A stretch of 37,590 bases of DNA from Ascidiaceihabitans sp. (GCA_028388995.1 JAOEQC010000016.1:1-37590), one strand, 5' to 3'. Shown: positions 28,771-37,590, counted from the stretch's first letter. Translations and numbers: made by a program. Notes: generated from the letters alone by a model not told the origin.

Positions 28771-30393
28771 CTAGAGTAAGAGTGCAATTATGTTTGGCCA
28801 GATGAGCAATACGGACAAAGCCACAAGCTGAATGCCGATAAAGGGCAGGAAGCCTTTAAATATGTCTGTGAGGCTGATGTGTGGCGGAGCTACGGATTTC
28901 AGATAGAACGCCGCTGGACCAAAGGGTGGGGACAGAAAACTGACCTGCATGTTCATGCAGAACACCACACCAAACCAGATCGCCACGTGTGACGGTTCGA
29001 GCTGACCTATAAAGCCAATTTCGTCGATGGGTAGGCGCAGAACGATGGGCAAGAAGACGGGGATGATCAGCAATACAATGCCGACCCAGTCCATGAATGC
29101 GCCCATAAAGAGAAGAATGACCATCATAGTTAAAATGACCATCATGGTTGGCAAATCCTTACCCACGATCAGATCCGCCACGTATTGGGGCCCACCAGCG
29201 ATGGTGTAGGCCCCCGCGAGGGATGCGGCACCAATGGTGACCCAAATGATTGTGCCAGTAGAACGCAACGTGCGCATCAGGCTTTCCCAGATCAACTCAA
29301 ACGAGCCTTCACCACGCAGAATTGCGATGACCAGAACTGCGGCAGCCCCCATGCCTGCGGCTTCTGTAATGCCGGTAATACCACCATAAATGGAACCCAT
29401 GACAACGCCGATGACGACCATTGGAGCAACAAGGCCTTTTCCCATGTCCCAACCAAGTTTAGAGCGGTCTTTGCCAAAGACAAAGTAGATTAGGGTCAAC
29501 GCGCCGATCGTAATCCCTGCAAGCCACGGCATGTGGGCTGCGGTGCCAAGACGCGCAGGATCGCCGTCACTGGCAGCATTTGAACCGGAAAGTTCAAAGA
29601 ACATCGCACGCAAGAACAGGAAGGTGCAGAAACCTGCAATAACGATGGACATAAATGCTGCAAACAGCAGACGCTTTTCTTTGCGTGGTGGATCATTGGG
29701 TTCGGGTTCGGGTAGGGGCGCATCTTCGGGGCGCAAGGTCGTGCGGACAATGATGTAAAGAATGAACATCGAAGCGAGCATGAAGCCTGGAATGAAGGAC
29801 GCCGTAAACAGTGCCTTGATCGACGTTTCCGTAATCAGGCCATAGATGATCAAAACGATTGATGGTGGGATCATCGTCCCCAACGAACCGGACGCACAGA
29901 TCACACCAATAGCGAGGTTTTGATTGTACCCAAGCCGCAGCATCTGGGGCAGGGCAATTAGGCCCAAAAGGACAACTTCACCACCGATAATGCCCGACAT
30001 TGCTGCCATTATCACAGCCATGATTGAAGTAACAATTGCGATGCCACCGCGCGTGCGCGATAGCCATACATTAAGCGATGAATACATGTCTTTGGCAATG
30101 CCAGATCGTTCTAGCAGGGACGCCATGAAGATAAACAGTGGTATGGATATAAGGACATAGTCTGTTAAAAGCCCGTATATTTTCTGTGCGAGAATATAAA
30201 GCGGCCCAGTGCCTGGCCTGCTGGTCAACATACCGTCACCGAAAGTGAATGGGTTCAATATCAAAGCGGGCTCAAACTTCATGACCAGCACTAAAACTGC
30301 GAGGGACGCAGAGGCGAAGCCAAGCGGCATACCGATAGCTAGCAGTGCAATAAGTGCCAGCATCAACACCAGTGAAATCGTTCCAATATCCAT
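28771..30393 (-). CDS. TRAP transporter large permease (DctM)
   Basis: 540 aa hydrophobic; ISIPLFIFMASLLERSGIAKDMYSSLNVWLSRTRGGIAIVTSIMAVIMAAMSGIIGGEVVLLGLIALPQM. Confidence 0.94.
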   Translation of the reverse strand: MDIGTISLVLMLALIALLAIGMPLGFASASLAVLVLVMKFEPALILNPFTFGDGMLTSRPGTGPLYILAQKIYGLLTDYVLISIPLFIFMASLLERSGIAKDMYSSLNVWLSRTRGGIAIVTSIMAVIMAAMSGIIGGEVVLLGLIALPQMLRLGYNQNLAIGVICASGSLGTMIPPSIVLIIYGLITETSIKALFTASFIPGFMLASMFILYIIVRTTLRPEDAPLPEPEPNDPPRKEKRLLFAAFMSIVIAGFCTFLFLRAMFFELSGSNAASDGDPARLGTAAHMPWLAGITIGALTLIYFVFGKDRSKLGWDMGKGLVAPMVVIGVVMGSIYGGITGITEAAGMGAAAVLVIAILRGEGSFELIWESLMRTLRSTGTIIWVTIGAASLAGAYTIAGGPQYVADLIVGKDLPTMMVILTMMVILLFMGAFMDWVGIVLLIIPVFLPIVLRLPIDEIGFIGQLEPSHVAIWFGVVFCMNMQVSFLSPPFGPAAFYLKSVAPPHISLTDIFKGFLPFIGIQLVALSVLLIWPNIIALLL

Positions 30394-31235
30394 TAGTCTT
30401 GTCCTACTGCGCGTTTGAGCATTTCAATTTCGTCCTGATCCGGCTCATCTGTGTGGATTTCAGGAGTTTTGTTCCAATCTGCGATCAGATTTAGCAACGC
30501 TTGAGTTGCGACCAGCGTGATCATGATCAACACCATTGGTTGCAACGTTGCTGGGATCGGCGGATTAAAGGCAGAGCCGTAGAGCTCCCACTTGTACAGC
30601 TTGTTCAAGAACACCTGCTTGTAGCTGCCGTAGACCAGAAAGAACGCGAACGTGACGATTAGCAGGCACGAGACCGAGTCAAACACCCGTTGAACCCAGC
30701 GTGGCATAATGTCGTAGATCAGGAAAATTCGGATGTGGCAGCGTTGTTGCATTGCGTAAAAACCAGAGATCAGGAATACGAAACTCGCGAACCACAACGT
30801 CATCTCGTTCGCCCACTCAGTCGGTTGTTCCATGATGTAGCGCATGAACACTTCATAAAGCATCACAATTGTCATGGTCGCGATCATCATCATGGTTACA
30901 CGGCCCATAAACAGGGCAATATGGTCAATCTTGCTGGCACCTTCGTATTCCATCCCCGCGGGACGCACCGAACGGGCCCCAAAGAAAACTAAGATTGGAG
31001 TCGCGATTAGCGCTATAATGTCAATAATATCAATGTGACCCCCAAAGATGCCGTTCATATTTGGGGTCACATCTGCGCGGATATAGATAGCCTCAACTTG
31101 CGCGCGCATGCTTTCGGATGTGTAGGGAATCCAGTCGAGCATGAAAGCTGGCAAATGCCAGATGAGCCAGGCAGCCGTGCCCACAAACGCCAGTGGTATC
31201 AGCCACTCTACGATGCCGCCTGATCTTTTCTGCAT
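30393..31235 (-). CDS. TRAP transporter small permease (DctQ), long form
   Basis: 280 aa; MLYEVFMRYIMEQPTEWANEMTLWFASFVFLISGFYAMQQRCHIRI; overlaps dctM (TAATG). Confidence 0.92.
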   Translation of the reverse strand: MQKRSGGIVEWLIPLAFVGTAAWLIWHLPAFMLDWIPYTSESMRAQVEAIYIRADVTPNMNGIFGGHIDIIDIIALIATPILVFFGARSVRPAGMEYEGASKIDHIALFMGRVTMMMIATMTIVMLYEVFMRYIMEQPTEWANEMTLWFASFVFLISGFYAMQQRCHIRIFLIYDIMPRWVQRVFDSVSCLLIVTFAFFLVYGSYKQVFLNKLYKWELYGSAFNPPIPATLQPMVLIMITLVATQALLNLIADWNKTPEIHTDEPDQDEIEMLKRAVGQD

Positions 31236-31251
31236 GAGAGTTCCCTTTGCT

Positions 31252-32421
31252 TTACGCTTTGATTTCGAAGTGTTTTATAAAGTCCATGTCCGGTTCAACG
31301 CTGATGCCTGGACCGGTCGGAATAACCACGCGACCATTGTTTGCTTTGACCTGCCCCTGAATATCCAAAGGTTCTGCTAGCAGCTCATCACGAAATTTGT
31401 TGTCGGTGGTATCGAATTCTAACATTGGCTCCCACGGGTGCAGACCACCGGGCAAGGGGGGCATCGCGCCCAGTAATTGCAGGTTAGTGGCAACCGCAAT
31501 AGCACTGCCCCAGACGTGGTTAATCACGGGTGTGAAATGCGCGTGGCACAACGCTAGAACACGCAGATACTCTGAAACACCACCAAGCGCACAAACTTCG
31601 GGTTGCGCGATGTCGAGGCCGCGATTTTCCAAAATATTACGCCAACCCCAGCGGCTAAATTCGGCTTCCCCGCCCGAGATGTTGATCTTGAGACCTGCGC
31701 GCAGTTCGCGGTAGCCGTCGAGATCCTCAGGTGCAATTGGTTCTTCGAACCAGTAGGCGTCTAACTCTTCTAACGCGCGGCCCACATAAAAAGCGTCCGA
31801 TGTGGTGTAGCAGTGGTTGGCATCGACCATGAATTTAAAGTCATCGCCGACACCACGGCGAACAGCCTCACAGAGCTTCACATCAGGTTTGGGCCCAAAT
31901 CCAGTCTTCATCTTGGCGGCAGTAAAGCCCATGCCTTTGATTGCAGCCGCTTCATCTTCAAACCGCTTGGCTAAATCATCGATCGGTTCATCGCGCAGCA
32001 TCATACCGTAGCCGTAGCATGGTACGTCGACACGGTGCGCACCGCCAATCAGCTTATGCAGCGGGAGGCCCGTAACTTTTCCCGCGATGTCCCATAGTGC
32101 GATGTCTACGCCAGAGAGCGACTGCATCGGCATGCCTTTTTGCCCATGATCTCGCAGAAGGTTATATACCTTGTGCCAAATCACGTCGCGGTCCATCGGG
32201 TCCATCCCAAGAACCATGGGCTGAATAACTTTTTCAACGATGCCTTTGTTGGCTATCGCTATGTTTCCCGGACCAAAACATTCACCCCAACCCGTCACAC
32301 CTTCGTCGGTTTGCACCTCGACCAAATGCGCGGAACGTTTGGCGTAATACTGCTGCGAATACCCCAAAATTTCAGGCATATCATACTGAAGCACATGACT
32401 GATAATGCGGGTGATTTTCAT
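31252..32421 (-). CDS. Mandelate racemase/muconate-lactonizing enzyme family protein (galactarolactone cycloisomerase-like)
   Basis: 389 aa; GWGECFGPGN, LSGVDIALWDIAGKVTGLPLHKLIGG, AKMKTGFG, FMVDANHCYT, WFEEPI, HVWGSAIAVATNLQLL. Confidence 0.9.
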   Translation of the reverse strand: MKITRIISHVLQYDMPEILGYSQQYYAKRSAHLVEVQTDEGVTGWGECFGPGNIAIANKGIVEKVIQPMVLGMDPMDRDVIWHKVYNLLRDHGQKGMPMQSLSGVDIALWDIAGKVTGLPLHKLIGGAHRVDVPCYGYGMMLRDEPIDDLAKRFEDEAAAIKGMGFTAAKMKTGFGPKPDVKLCEAVRRGVGDDFKFMVDANHCYTTSDAFYVGRALEELDAYWFEEPIAPEDLDGYRELRAGLKINISGGEAEFSRWGWRNILENRGLDIAQPEVCALGGVSEYLRVLALCHAHFTPVINHVWGSAIAVATNLQLLGAMPPLPGGLHPWEPMLEFDTTDNKFRDELLAEPLDIQGQVKANNGRVVIPTGPGISVEPDMDFIKHFEIKA

Positions 32422-32445
32422 GTGGTTCCAACGATTAAAGGTAAG

Positions 32446-32477
32446 TACGGCAAGACCATCAAGACAGCCTTGCCGTA
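32446..32477 (-). promoter_or_regulatory. Perfect 9-bp stem-loop between dctP and the MR/MLE gene
   Basis: TACGGCAAG-14 nt-CTTGCCGTA, 25 nt downstream of the dctP stop. Confidence 0.7.
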
Positions 32478-32502
32478 GATTTGATTCAACACATGGCGTT
32501 GA

Positions 32503-33525
32503 TTACTTCATCGCGCCCATGTCTTTTAGGAATGCGACGTGACTTGCTAGCAGCGCTTTGGCTTCTGGTGTTGTCGCAAACTCGGTCCAACCTTTTTGAA
32601 CCGCAGAACGGTACTTGGCCAGATCTTCTGGTGTCCACTCATAAAGGTTGATACCTTTGGCGCGAAGGGTTTTCGCGGTCTGTTCGTTTTGGACTTCGTT
32701 GATGGTCGCATTGTTCAATGCAAGGCTGTCCATCGCGACTTCCATGATCTTACGGTGGTGTGCTGGCATGCTGTCCCAGACTGTCTTGTTGCACGCAAGG
32801 TGGTCAGCGGGCATTGAGTGGAAGCCCGGATAGTTCGTGTGCTCGGCAATGTCATATAGACCAAGGCCTACGTTGTTGGTGAGGTTTGCCGCGTCTGCAC
32901 CATCGATGATACCAGTTTCAAGTGCGGTAAAGATCTCGTTGAAGTCCATCACGATTGGCGATGCACCCATGGCTGCAAATACCTTTGTTGCAAGGCCAGG
33001 GGGTGAGCGGAATTTCCAATCTTTAAAGTCATCGGCATTGCGTATCGGGCTTGTAGAGGCTAGCGATTCTGGACCAGGGATCCACCAACCAACAAACTCC
33101 ATATCATATGGGTTATACAGATCATTCAAAGCTGCGCGACCATTGCCGTGCAGCAACCATGCCATCTGTTGGTATGGGTTTTGGTAGCCACCCATTAAGT
33201 CGCCCGCAAATTGGAACGCTGGGTTCTTACCAGTTTGGTATGCGCCACCTGTCATATCGCAATCAAGAATACCTGTTGCAGCGGCATCAAACGTTTCAAC
33301 CGATTTAACTACGGATGCGGAATAAAACATCTCAACTGCGATTTCGCCATTGGACATAGTTTGAATGTCATCAACGAATTTCGCAGCCATCTTGCCTGAC
33401 AGTTGCTCGGGCGAGAAGTGTGTCTGAATGCGCAGTTTTGTTGTAGCGTGGCCGTCTGCCATCGCGGTTGTTGCAGCCAGTGCGGCAGTGACGGCCAATG
33501 TGGCCGCTGTTTTCAAAAGTTTCAT
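32503..33525 (-). CDS. TRAP transporter solute-binding protein (DctP family)
   Basis: Start moved to ATG 33525 (MKLLKTAATLAVTAALAATTAMADG signal peptide, RBS GGGAGG). Conserved DFKDWKFRSPPGLATKVFAAMGASPIVMDFNEIFTALETGIIDGAD. Confidence 0.94.
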   Translation of the reverse strand: MKLLKTAATLAVTAALAATTAMADGHATTKLRIQTHFSPEQLSGKMAAKFVDDIQTMSNGEIAVEMFYSASVVKSVETFDAAATGILDCDMTGGAYQTGKNPAFQFAGDLMGGYQNPYQQMAWLLHGNGRAALNDLYNPYDMEFVGWWIPGPESLASTSPIRNADDFKDWKFRSPPGLATKVFAAMGASPIVMDFNEIFTALETGIIDGADAANLTNNVGLGLYDIAEHTNYPGFHSMPADHLACNKTVWDSMPAHHRKIMEVAMDSLALNNATINEVQNEQTAKTLRAKGINLYEWTPEDLAKYRSAVQKGWTEFATTPEAKALLASHVAFLKDMGAMK

Positions 33526-33641
33526 GTAGTCCTCCCAGACATTATGCGTTGCGGTACCGGGCATAAGATTACTCCCTTTTCTGTACGCTGGTTAAACGTT
33601 AGGACAGGAATTCGCTAACGACAAGAATAAAGTGAAATTAG

Positions 33642-33661
33642 CTATAATTTCGAGATTATAG
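33642..33661. promoter_or_regulatory. 20-bp near-perfect palindrome in dctP / GntR divergent region, operator candidate
   Basis: CTATAATTTCGAGATTATAG; 18 of 20 positions symmetric (CTATAATnTCGAnATTATAG). Confidence 0.6.
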
Positions 33662-33720
33662 TGTATTTGTAAAATAATATGCTCTAGTGTTAGTGCATCT
33701 GGAAAAAGGTATGGTCCGAC

Positions 33721-34371
33721 ATGTTTAATGAAAAAGACATCTACCTAAACCTTCAAGATCGACTTGTAACTGCGGGATTTGAGCACGGAGCAAAGCTGCG
33801 TGCCGAAGTCTTAAGCCGTGAATATAATTGTTCTGCCAGCACTATCCGTGAGGCGCTTTTTCGGCTGTCTACGCTTGGCTTGGTCAAATTCCAGGAACAA
33901 CGGGGGTTTCGGGTCCCTGAAAGGTCGCCGGAAAAAGTTATGGAACTTACCCACATGCGGGTGCTTTTAGAGGGGGAGGGCACAGTGCTTTCGATCCATA
34001 AGGGTGGCGTCGCATGGGAGGCGCGTTTGACTGCTGCGCACCACCAATTGAGCCATATTGAAAAACGCATTCATACCACCGACGACCCTACCGATTTGGT
34101 TCCGATCTGGTTCAATGCAGAACGGGAATTTCACCAAACTTTGATATCAGCATGCGGCTCGGAAACACTAAAAGAGTTACATGCGAGGGTTTATGCGCAG
34201 TTCCGTCAGCAACTGATGGTAGCAGATCGCCAGTTCGATTTCATTTCTGATAACATTCAGCATCACGCAGAAATTCTTGCCGCAGCTGTGTCTGGTGATA
34301 AAGGTTTGACGCGCCAAAATATCCATGATCATCTGGCCCGTCACCTGACCGGAAACACGTTGCAGGTCTAG
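33721..34371 (+). CDS. GntR-family transcriptional regulator, FCD/FadR subfamily
   Basis: 216 aa; N-terminal wHTH (LSREYNCSASTIREALFRLSTLGLVKFQEQRGFRV) and C-terminal all-helical FCD region. Confidence 0.93.
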   Translation: MFNEKDIYLNLQDRLVTAGFEHGAKLRAEVLSREYNCSASTIREALFRLSTLGLVKFQEQRGFRVPERSPEKVMELTHMRVLLEGEGTVLSIHKGGVAWEARLTAAHHQLSHIEKRIHTTDDPTDLVPIWFNAEREFHQTLISACGSETLKELHARVYAQFRQQLMVADRQFDFISDNIQHHAEILAAAVSGDKGLTRQNIHDHLARHLTGNTLQV

Positions 34372-35333
34372 GCTTTTAGATCGTCGTGGATGTAGACTTT
34401 TATTATTTCGTCAAAACTGCTTTCAGCCACAAAACCCAATGCGACAGCTTGTTTGGGGTTGAAATCACGTGGCCATCCGTCGACAATTTGCATGATTGTC
34501 GGGTCAAGTTTTAGCTTGATCAGATCAACAGCATCCTGGCCAGCGGCGTTGCGCAGCGCCTCGATTTGCTCTGCTACTGTGCAGCTTACCCCTGGTAGGT
34601 TCAGCGCACGCCGTCCGTTCAGCAGATCGGTATCAAGCGTTGCAGCATGTGTTAAAAACTGTGCTGCCACGCGTGGGCTGGCGTGCCAATGGCGTACGGT
34701 ATCTGCAACGGGCAAGACTGCTACAATTCCGTTCAGTGGTTCACGGATAATTCCTGAAAAGAACGAAGATGCAGCAGCGTTGGCTTTGCCCGGGCGCACG
34801 CAGATCGTGGGTAGGCGTAAGGAAATCCCGTCGATAAACCCTTTGCGACTAAAATCCGTAATCATCAATTCACAAGCGGCCTTTTGCGCGCCGTAGCTGG
34901 TCAGCGGTGCAGACAGGAATGAATCGTCGATCTTGTCGGGGTAGGGACCGCCATAGACAGCAATGGATGAGGTGAACACCACACGTGGTCGGTACGTGCC
35001 TTCAGATGCGTCATGCTCTGTCTTGATCGCATTAAGCAAATGCCACATCGCCATCATGTTGACGTCCCAGCCTAGATCAAACTTGGTCTCGGCCTCTCCT
35101 GATACAATGGCAGCAAGGTGGAAAATCACATCAGGCCTGCTGGCTGCCAGTGTTTGTGCCATGGTGGCGTCTGCGATATTGCCCATTACTGTTTTTGTGA
35201 TCACGCCGTTTTTGGGAAACGCGCGGTCAAACAGTGTCAGTTCAACGCCGTCAAAAATGTTATGCTCAGTGATGCGTCTGGCCAGTTTCTGCCCGATCAT
35301 ACCGCCGCCGCCAAGGATTAGGATTTTGGTCAT
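34368..35333 (-). CDS. denD: NAD-dependent epimerase/dehydratase, D-erythronate dehydrogenase-like
   Basis: 321 aa; ILILGGGGMIGQKLARRI, VFTSSIAVYGGPYPDKIDDSFLSAPLTSYGAQKAACELMITDFSRKGFIDGISLRLPTICVRPGKANAAASSFFSGIIREPLNG. Confidence 0.75.
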   Translation of the reverse strand: MTKILILGGGGMIGQKLARRITEHNIFDGVELTLFDRAFPKNGVITKTVMGNIADATMAQTLAASRPDVIFHLAAIVSGEAETKFDLGWDVNMMAMWHLLNAIKTEHDASEGTYRPRVVFTSSIAVYGGPYPDKIDDSFLSAPLTSYGAQKAACELMITDFSRKGFIDGISLRLPTICVRPGKANAAASSFFSGIIREPLNGIVAVLPVADTVRHWHASPRVAAQFLTHAATLDTDLLNGRRALNLPGVSCTVAEQIEALRNAAGQDAVDLIKLKLDPTIMQIVDGWPRDFNPKQAVALGFVAESSFDEIIKVYIHDDLKA

Positions 35334-36214
35334 GTCAGATCATTCCGTTTTTTAAGTTCCAGATACAGGCCAGAGTGATCCAAATCAGCGCCACCCATTT
35401 CTTCACAGAAATGCGCAAAGCGGTTGCGAACCTCTTGGGTTGTGGGGAGGGCAAGGCCCAAACTTGCGGCTTCTGCTAATGTGTTATCAAGGTCTTTCAG
35501 TTGGAATTTTGAAAGTCCTCCGGGGGTGAAATTCCCCTCTGACATCCGTTCGCCATGTTGTTGTAAAACCACGCTGTCTGCAAATCCTCCTTTGAGGGCC
35601 GCGCGAAGGGCCACAGGGTCCGCCCCGCCTTTTTCTGCAAGTAACGTAGCCTCAGCTACGGCGGAGATTGTCACGGCAACAATTGCTTGGTTCGCCAATT
35701 TACATAGCATACCAGACCCGGACGGACCGACATGAACGGGTCGGCCCATCGCCTCAAAGACGAAACGCATGTCCTCAACGATTGCCGCTTCGCCGCCTAC
35801 CATTATAGCAAGGTTACCTGCCTCAGCGCCTTTGGTTCCACCAGAAACGGGCGCATCCAAGTGAGTTACACCTAGGCCAGCCAAAAGGGTGGAATGTGCC
35901 CGCGCATGCTCGGGCTTGGCACTCGACATATCAACCCAGACCATGCCAGCAGTTAGTGCACGCTGCACATCTGGATCTGACAGCAGTTCACCTGTGGCAA
36001 AGCCATCTGAAAGCATTGAGATAACCACCTGCGCACTTGCTATCGACCTGGCAACCGTATCGGCAGTCTTAGCACCTTCCTTAACCAATGGTGCCGCACG
36101 GTGCGCACGGCGATTCCAGACTGTCAGATCATGCCCTGCTGCCATTAGATTGCGGGACATGGGTAGCCCCATTAGCCCAGTACCGATGAGGGTGATTTTG
36201 CGGGTTTGGTTCAT
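35330..36214 (-). CDS. NAD(P)-dependent beta-hydroxyacid dehydrogenase (L-threonate dehydrogenase/tartronate-semialdehyde reductase-like)
   Basis: 294 aa; ITLIGTGLMGLPMSRNLMAAGH, THLDAPVSGGTKGAEAGNLAIMVGG, GPSGSGMLCKLANQ; ATGA overlap with denD. Confidence 0.88.
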   Translation of the reverse strand: MNQTRKITLIGTGLMGLPMSRNLMAAGHDLTVWNRRAHRAAPLVKEGAKTADTVARSIASAQVVISMLSDGFATGELLSDPDVQRALTAGMVWVDMSSAKPEHARAHSTLLAGLGVTHLDAPVSGGTKGAEAGNLAIMVGGEAAIVEDMRFVFEAMGRPVHVGPSGSGMLCKLANQAIVAVTISAVAEATLLAEKGGADPVALRAALKGGFADSVVLQQHGERMSEGNFTPGGLSKFQLKDLDNTLAEAASLGLALPTTQEVRNRFAHFCEEMGGADLDHSGLYLELKKRNDLT

Positions 36215-36337
36215 GTGGCGGCCGTCCTTTTGTTCCCAAACTGTGCAGGGTGCGCCATGTTCGGGTCAGTGGTTATGGTCAAATTGAAACGTCTGTTATA
36301 AGCTACCCTATCAGATCAAAAGGGCCAGAGGGACTTA

Positions 36338-36365
36338 AAGATCATTCATAATTCGAGATGATCTT
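36338..36365. repeat. Perfect 8-bp inverted repeat upstream of the SDR gene
   Basis: AAGATCAT-tcataattcgag-ATGATCTT; the spacer and right arm contain TTCGAGATnAT, shared with the 33642-33661 palindrome. Confidence 0.5.
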
Positions 36366-36423
36366 GCACCCTTTTGGGTACGTAATAGCAGAGTCATATT
36401 GTAAGAATCAGGGCTTAATTTAT

Positions 36424-37185
36424 ATGATAGAACAAAGACTTAGTGGTAAATCTGTATTGGTCACAGCGGCTGGACAAGGTATTGGCCGTGCCAGTGCTAT
36501 AGCGATGGCGCGCGCAGGCGCGCAGGTGTTCGCCACAGACGTAAATATGGAAGTTTTATCCACGATTCGAAGTGAGAATCTCGAAAATATTGAAATTTTC
36601 GAACTTAATGTGCGTGATGATGAAAGTGTGAAAGCAGGCGTTGCGCGGGCCGCACCAGACGTGTTGTTCAACTGCGCAGGTTTTGTCCATCACGGTGCAA
36701 TTTTGGAGACAACAGATGATGATTTTGATTTCGCCATCGACCTGAATGTCCGCTCTATGATCCGCACAATTCGTGCTGCATTGCCGGGCATGTTGGAGCG
36801 TGGAGCCGGCTCGATTATCAACATGTCATCTGCCGCAGGCTCCATTATTGGCGCACCCAATCGCTTTATTTATGGGACAACAAAAGCTGCTGTTGTAGGT
36901 CTTACCAAATCGGTGGCTGTCGACTACATTACCAAAGGCATCCGCTGCAACTGCATCTGTCCTGGTACGGTCGAGTCTCCCAGCTGGCATGACAGGGTTA
37001 CAGCCCTTGGTGAGCAATTGGGCAGCTATGACAGAGCGATGGAACAATTTGTTGCGCGCCAGCCCATGGGTCGTGTAGCGACCGCTGCAGAGATTGCAGC
37101 ACTTGTCGTTTATCTTGCCAGTGACGAAAGTGGTTTTACTACAGGGCACGCACATATCATTGATGGAGGTTGGTCAGGCCAATGA
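36424..37185 (+). CDS. SDR-family oxidoreductase (2-keto-3-deoxy-L-fuconate dehydrogenase-like)
   Basis: Start set to ATG 36424 ([32 protein letters not shown]); [37 protein letters not shown]. Confidence 0.88.
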   Translation: MIEQRLSGKSVLVTAAGQGIGRASAIAMARAGAQVFATDVNMEVLSTIRSENLENIEIFELNVRDDESVKAGVARAAPDVLFNCAGFVHHGAILETTDDDFDFAIDLNVRSMIRTIRAALPGMLERGAGSIINMSSAAGSIIGAPNRFIYGTTKAAVVGLTKSVAVDYITKGIRCNCICPGTVESPSWHDRVTALGEQLGSYDRAMEQFVARQPMGRVATAAEIAALVVYLASDESGFTTGHAHIIDGGWSGQ

Positions 37186-37590
37186 CAAAACGCATAAAGA
37201 TAGAGGATTTACGGTCGCGCAAATGGTTCATGAACCCTGACAATCTGGAAATGACAGCGTTGTATCTGGAGCGCTATCTGAATTACGGCCTGACGCGCGA
37301 AGAGCTACAGTCGGGCAAGCCGATCATTGGCATCGCCCAAACCGGCAGTGACTTATCACCTTGTAACCGCCACCACATTGAGCTGACCAAGCGCGTGCGG
37401 GACGGCATCATAGCGGCGGGTGGTACCTGTATCGAAATCCCAGTCCATCCCATTCAGGAAACTGGTAAGCGGCCCACTGCGTCGCTGGATCGAAACCTTG
37501 CGTATTTGTCTTTGGTCGAGACGCTATTTGGCTATCCGCTGGATGGTGTCGTTTTGAATATCGGTTGCGATAAAACCACACCGGCGCTGT
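37182..37590 (+). CDS. IlvD/Edd-family dehydratase (dihydroxy-acid/aldonate dehydratase), N-terminal part, truncated by window end
   Basis: Not in ORF track; ATGA overlap with SDR stop; translates [76 protein letters not shown]...[11 protein letters not shown]. Confidence 0.9.
   Translation, partial: MTKRIKIEDLRSRKWFMNPDNLEMTALYLERYLNYGLTREELQSGKPIIGIAQTGSDLSPCNRHHIELTKRVRDGIIAAGGTCIEIPVHPIQETGKRPTASLDRNLAYLSLVETLFGYPLDGVVLNIGCDKTTPAL

Overview
The window looks like a chromosomal segment of a marine Rhodobacteraceae/Roseobacter-type alphaproteobacterium. This is inferred from family content and gene order; no database search was possible. From left to right: (i) a decayed LuxR-type HTH remnant and a tyrosine recombinase next to tRNA-Ser(GCT). 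(ii) A low-density stretch with an ADP-ribosylglycohydrolase, a short bactofilin, a broken quinone oxidoreductase, an MDR-family oxidoreductase, a nitroreductase and an MscS channel. (iii) A minus-strand alpha-glucoside ABC operon (aglE-F-G-A-K order) ending in a GH1 beta-glucosidase. (iv) A decayed lytic transglycosylase, glnA-glnB, a small Hint-domain protein and tRNA-Leu(TAG). (v) A roughly 17 kb sugar-acid catabolic region. It has SDR/idnD, then a 9-gene TRAP-centred operon (dctP, mandelate-racemase-like enzyme, dctQ, dctM, PhyH dioxygenase, UxaA-like, Gfo/Idh, beta-hydroxyacid dehydrogenase, EamA), a divergent GntR/FCD regulator, denD-like and ltnD-like genes, an SDR, and the start of an IlvD/Edd dehydratase cut by the window edge. 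The best leads are the PhyH oxygenase in the sugar-acid operon, stem-loops directly downstream of both solute-binding-protein genes, several unannotated palindromic operator candidates, three decayed genes missed by the ORF track, and a beta-hydroxyacid dehydrogenase with no canonical start codon. I found no CRISPR array, phage structural genes or obvious defence system.
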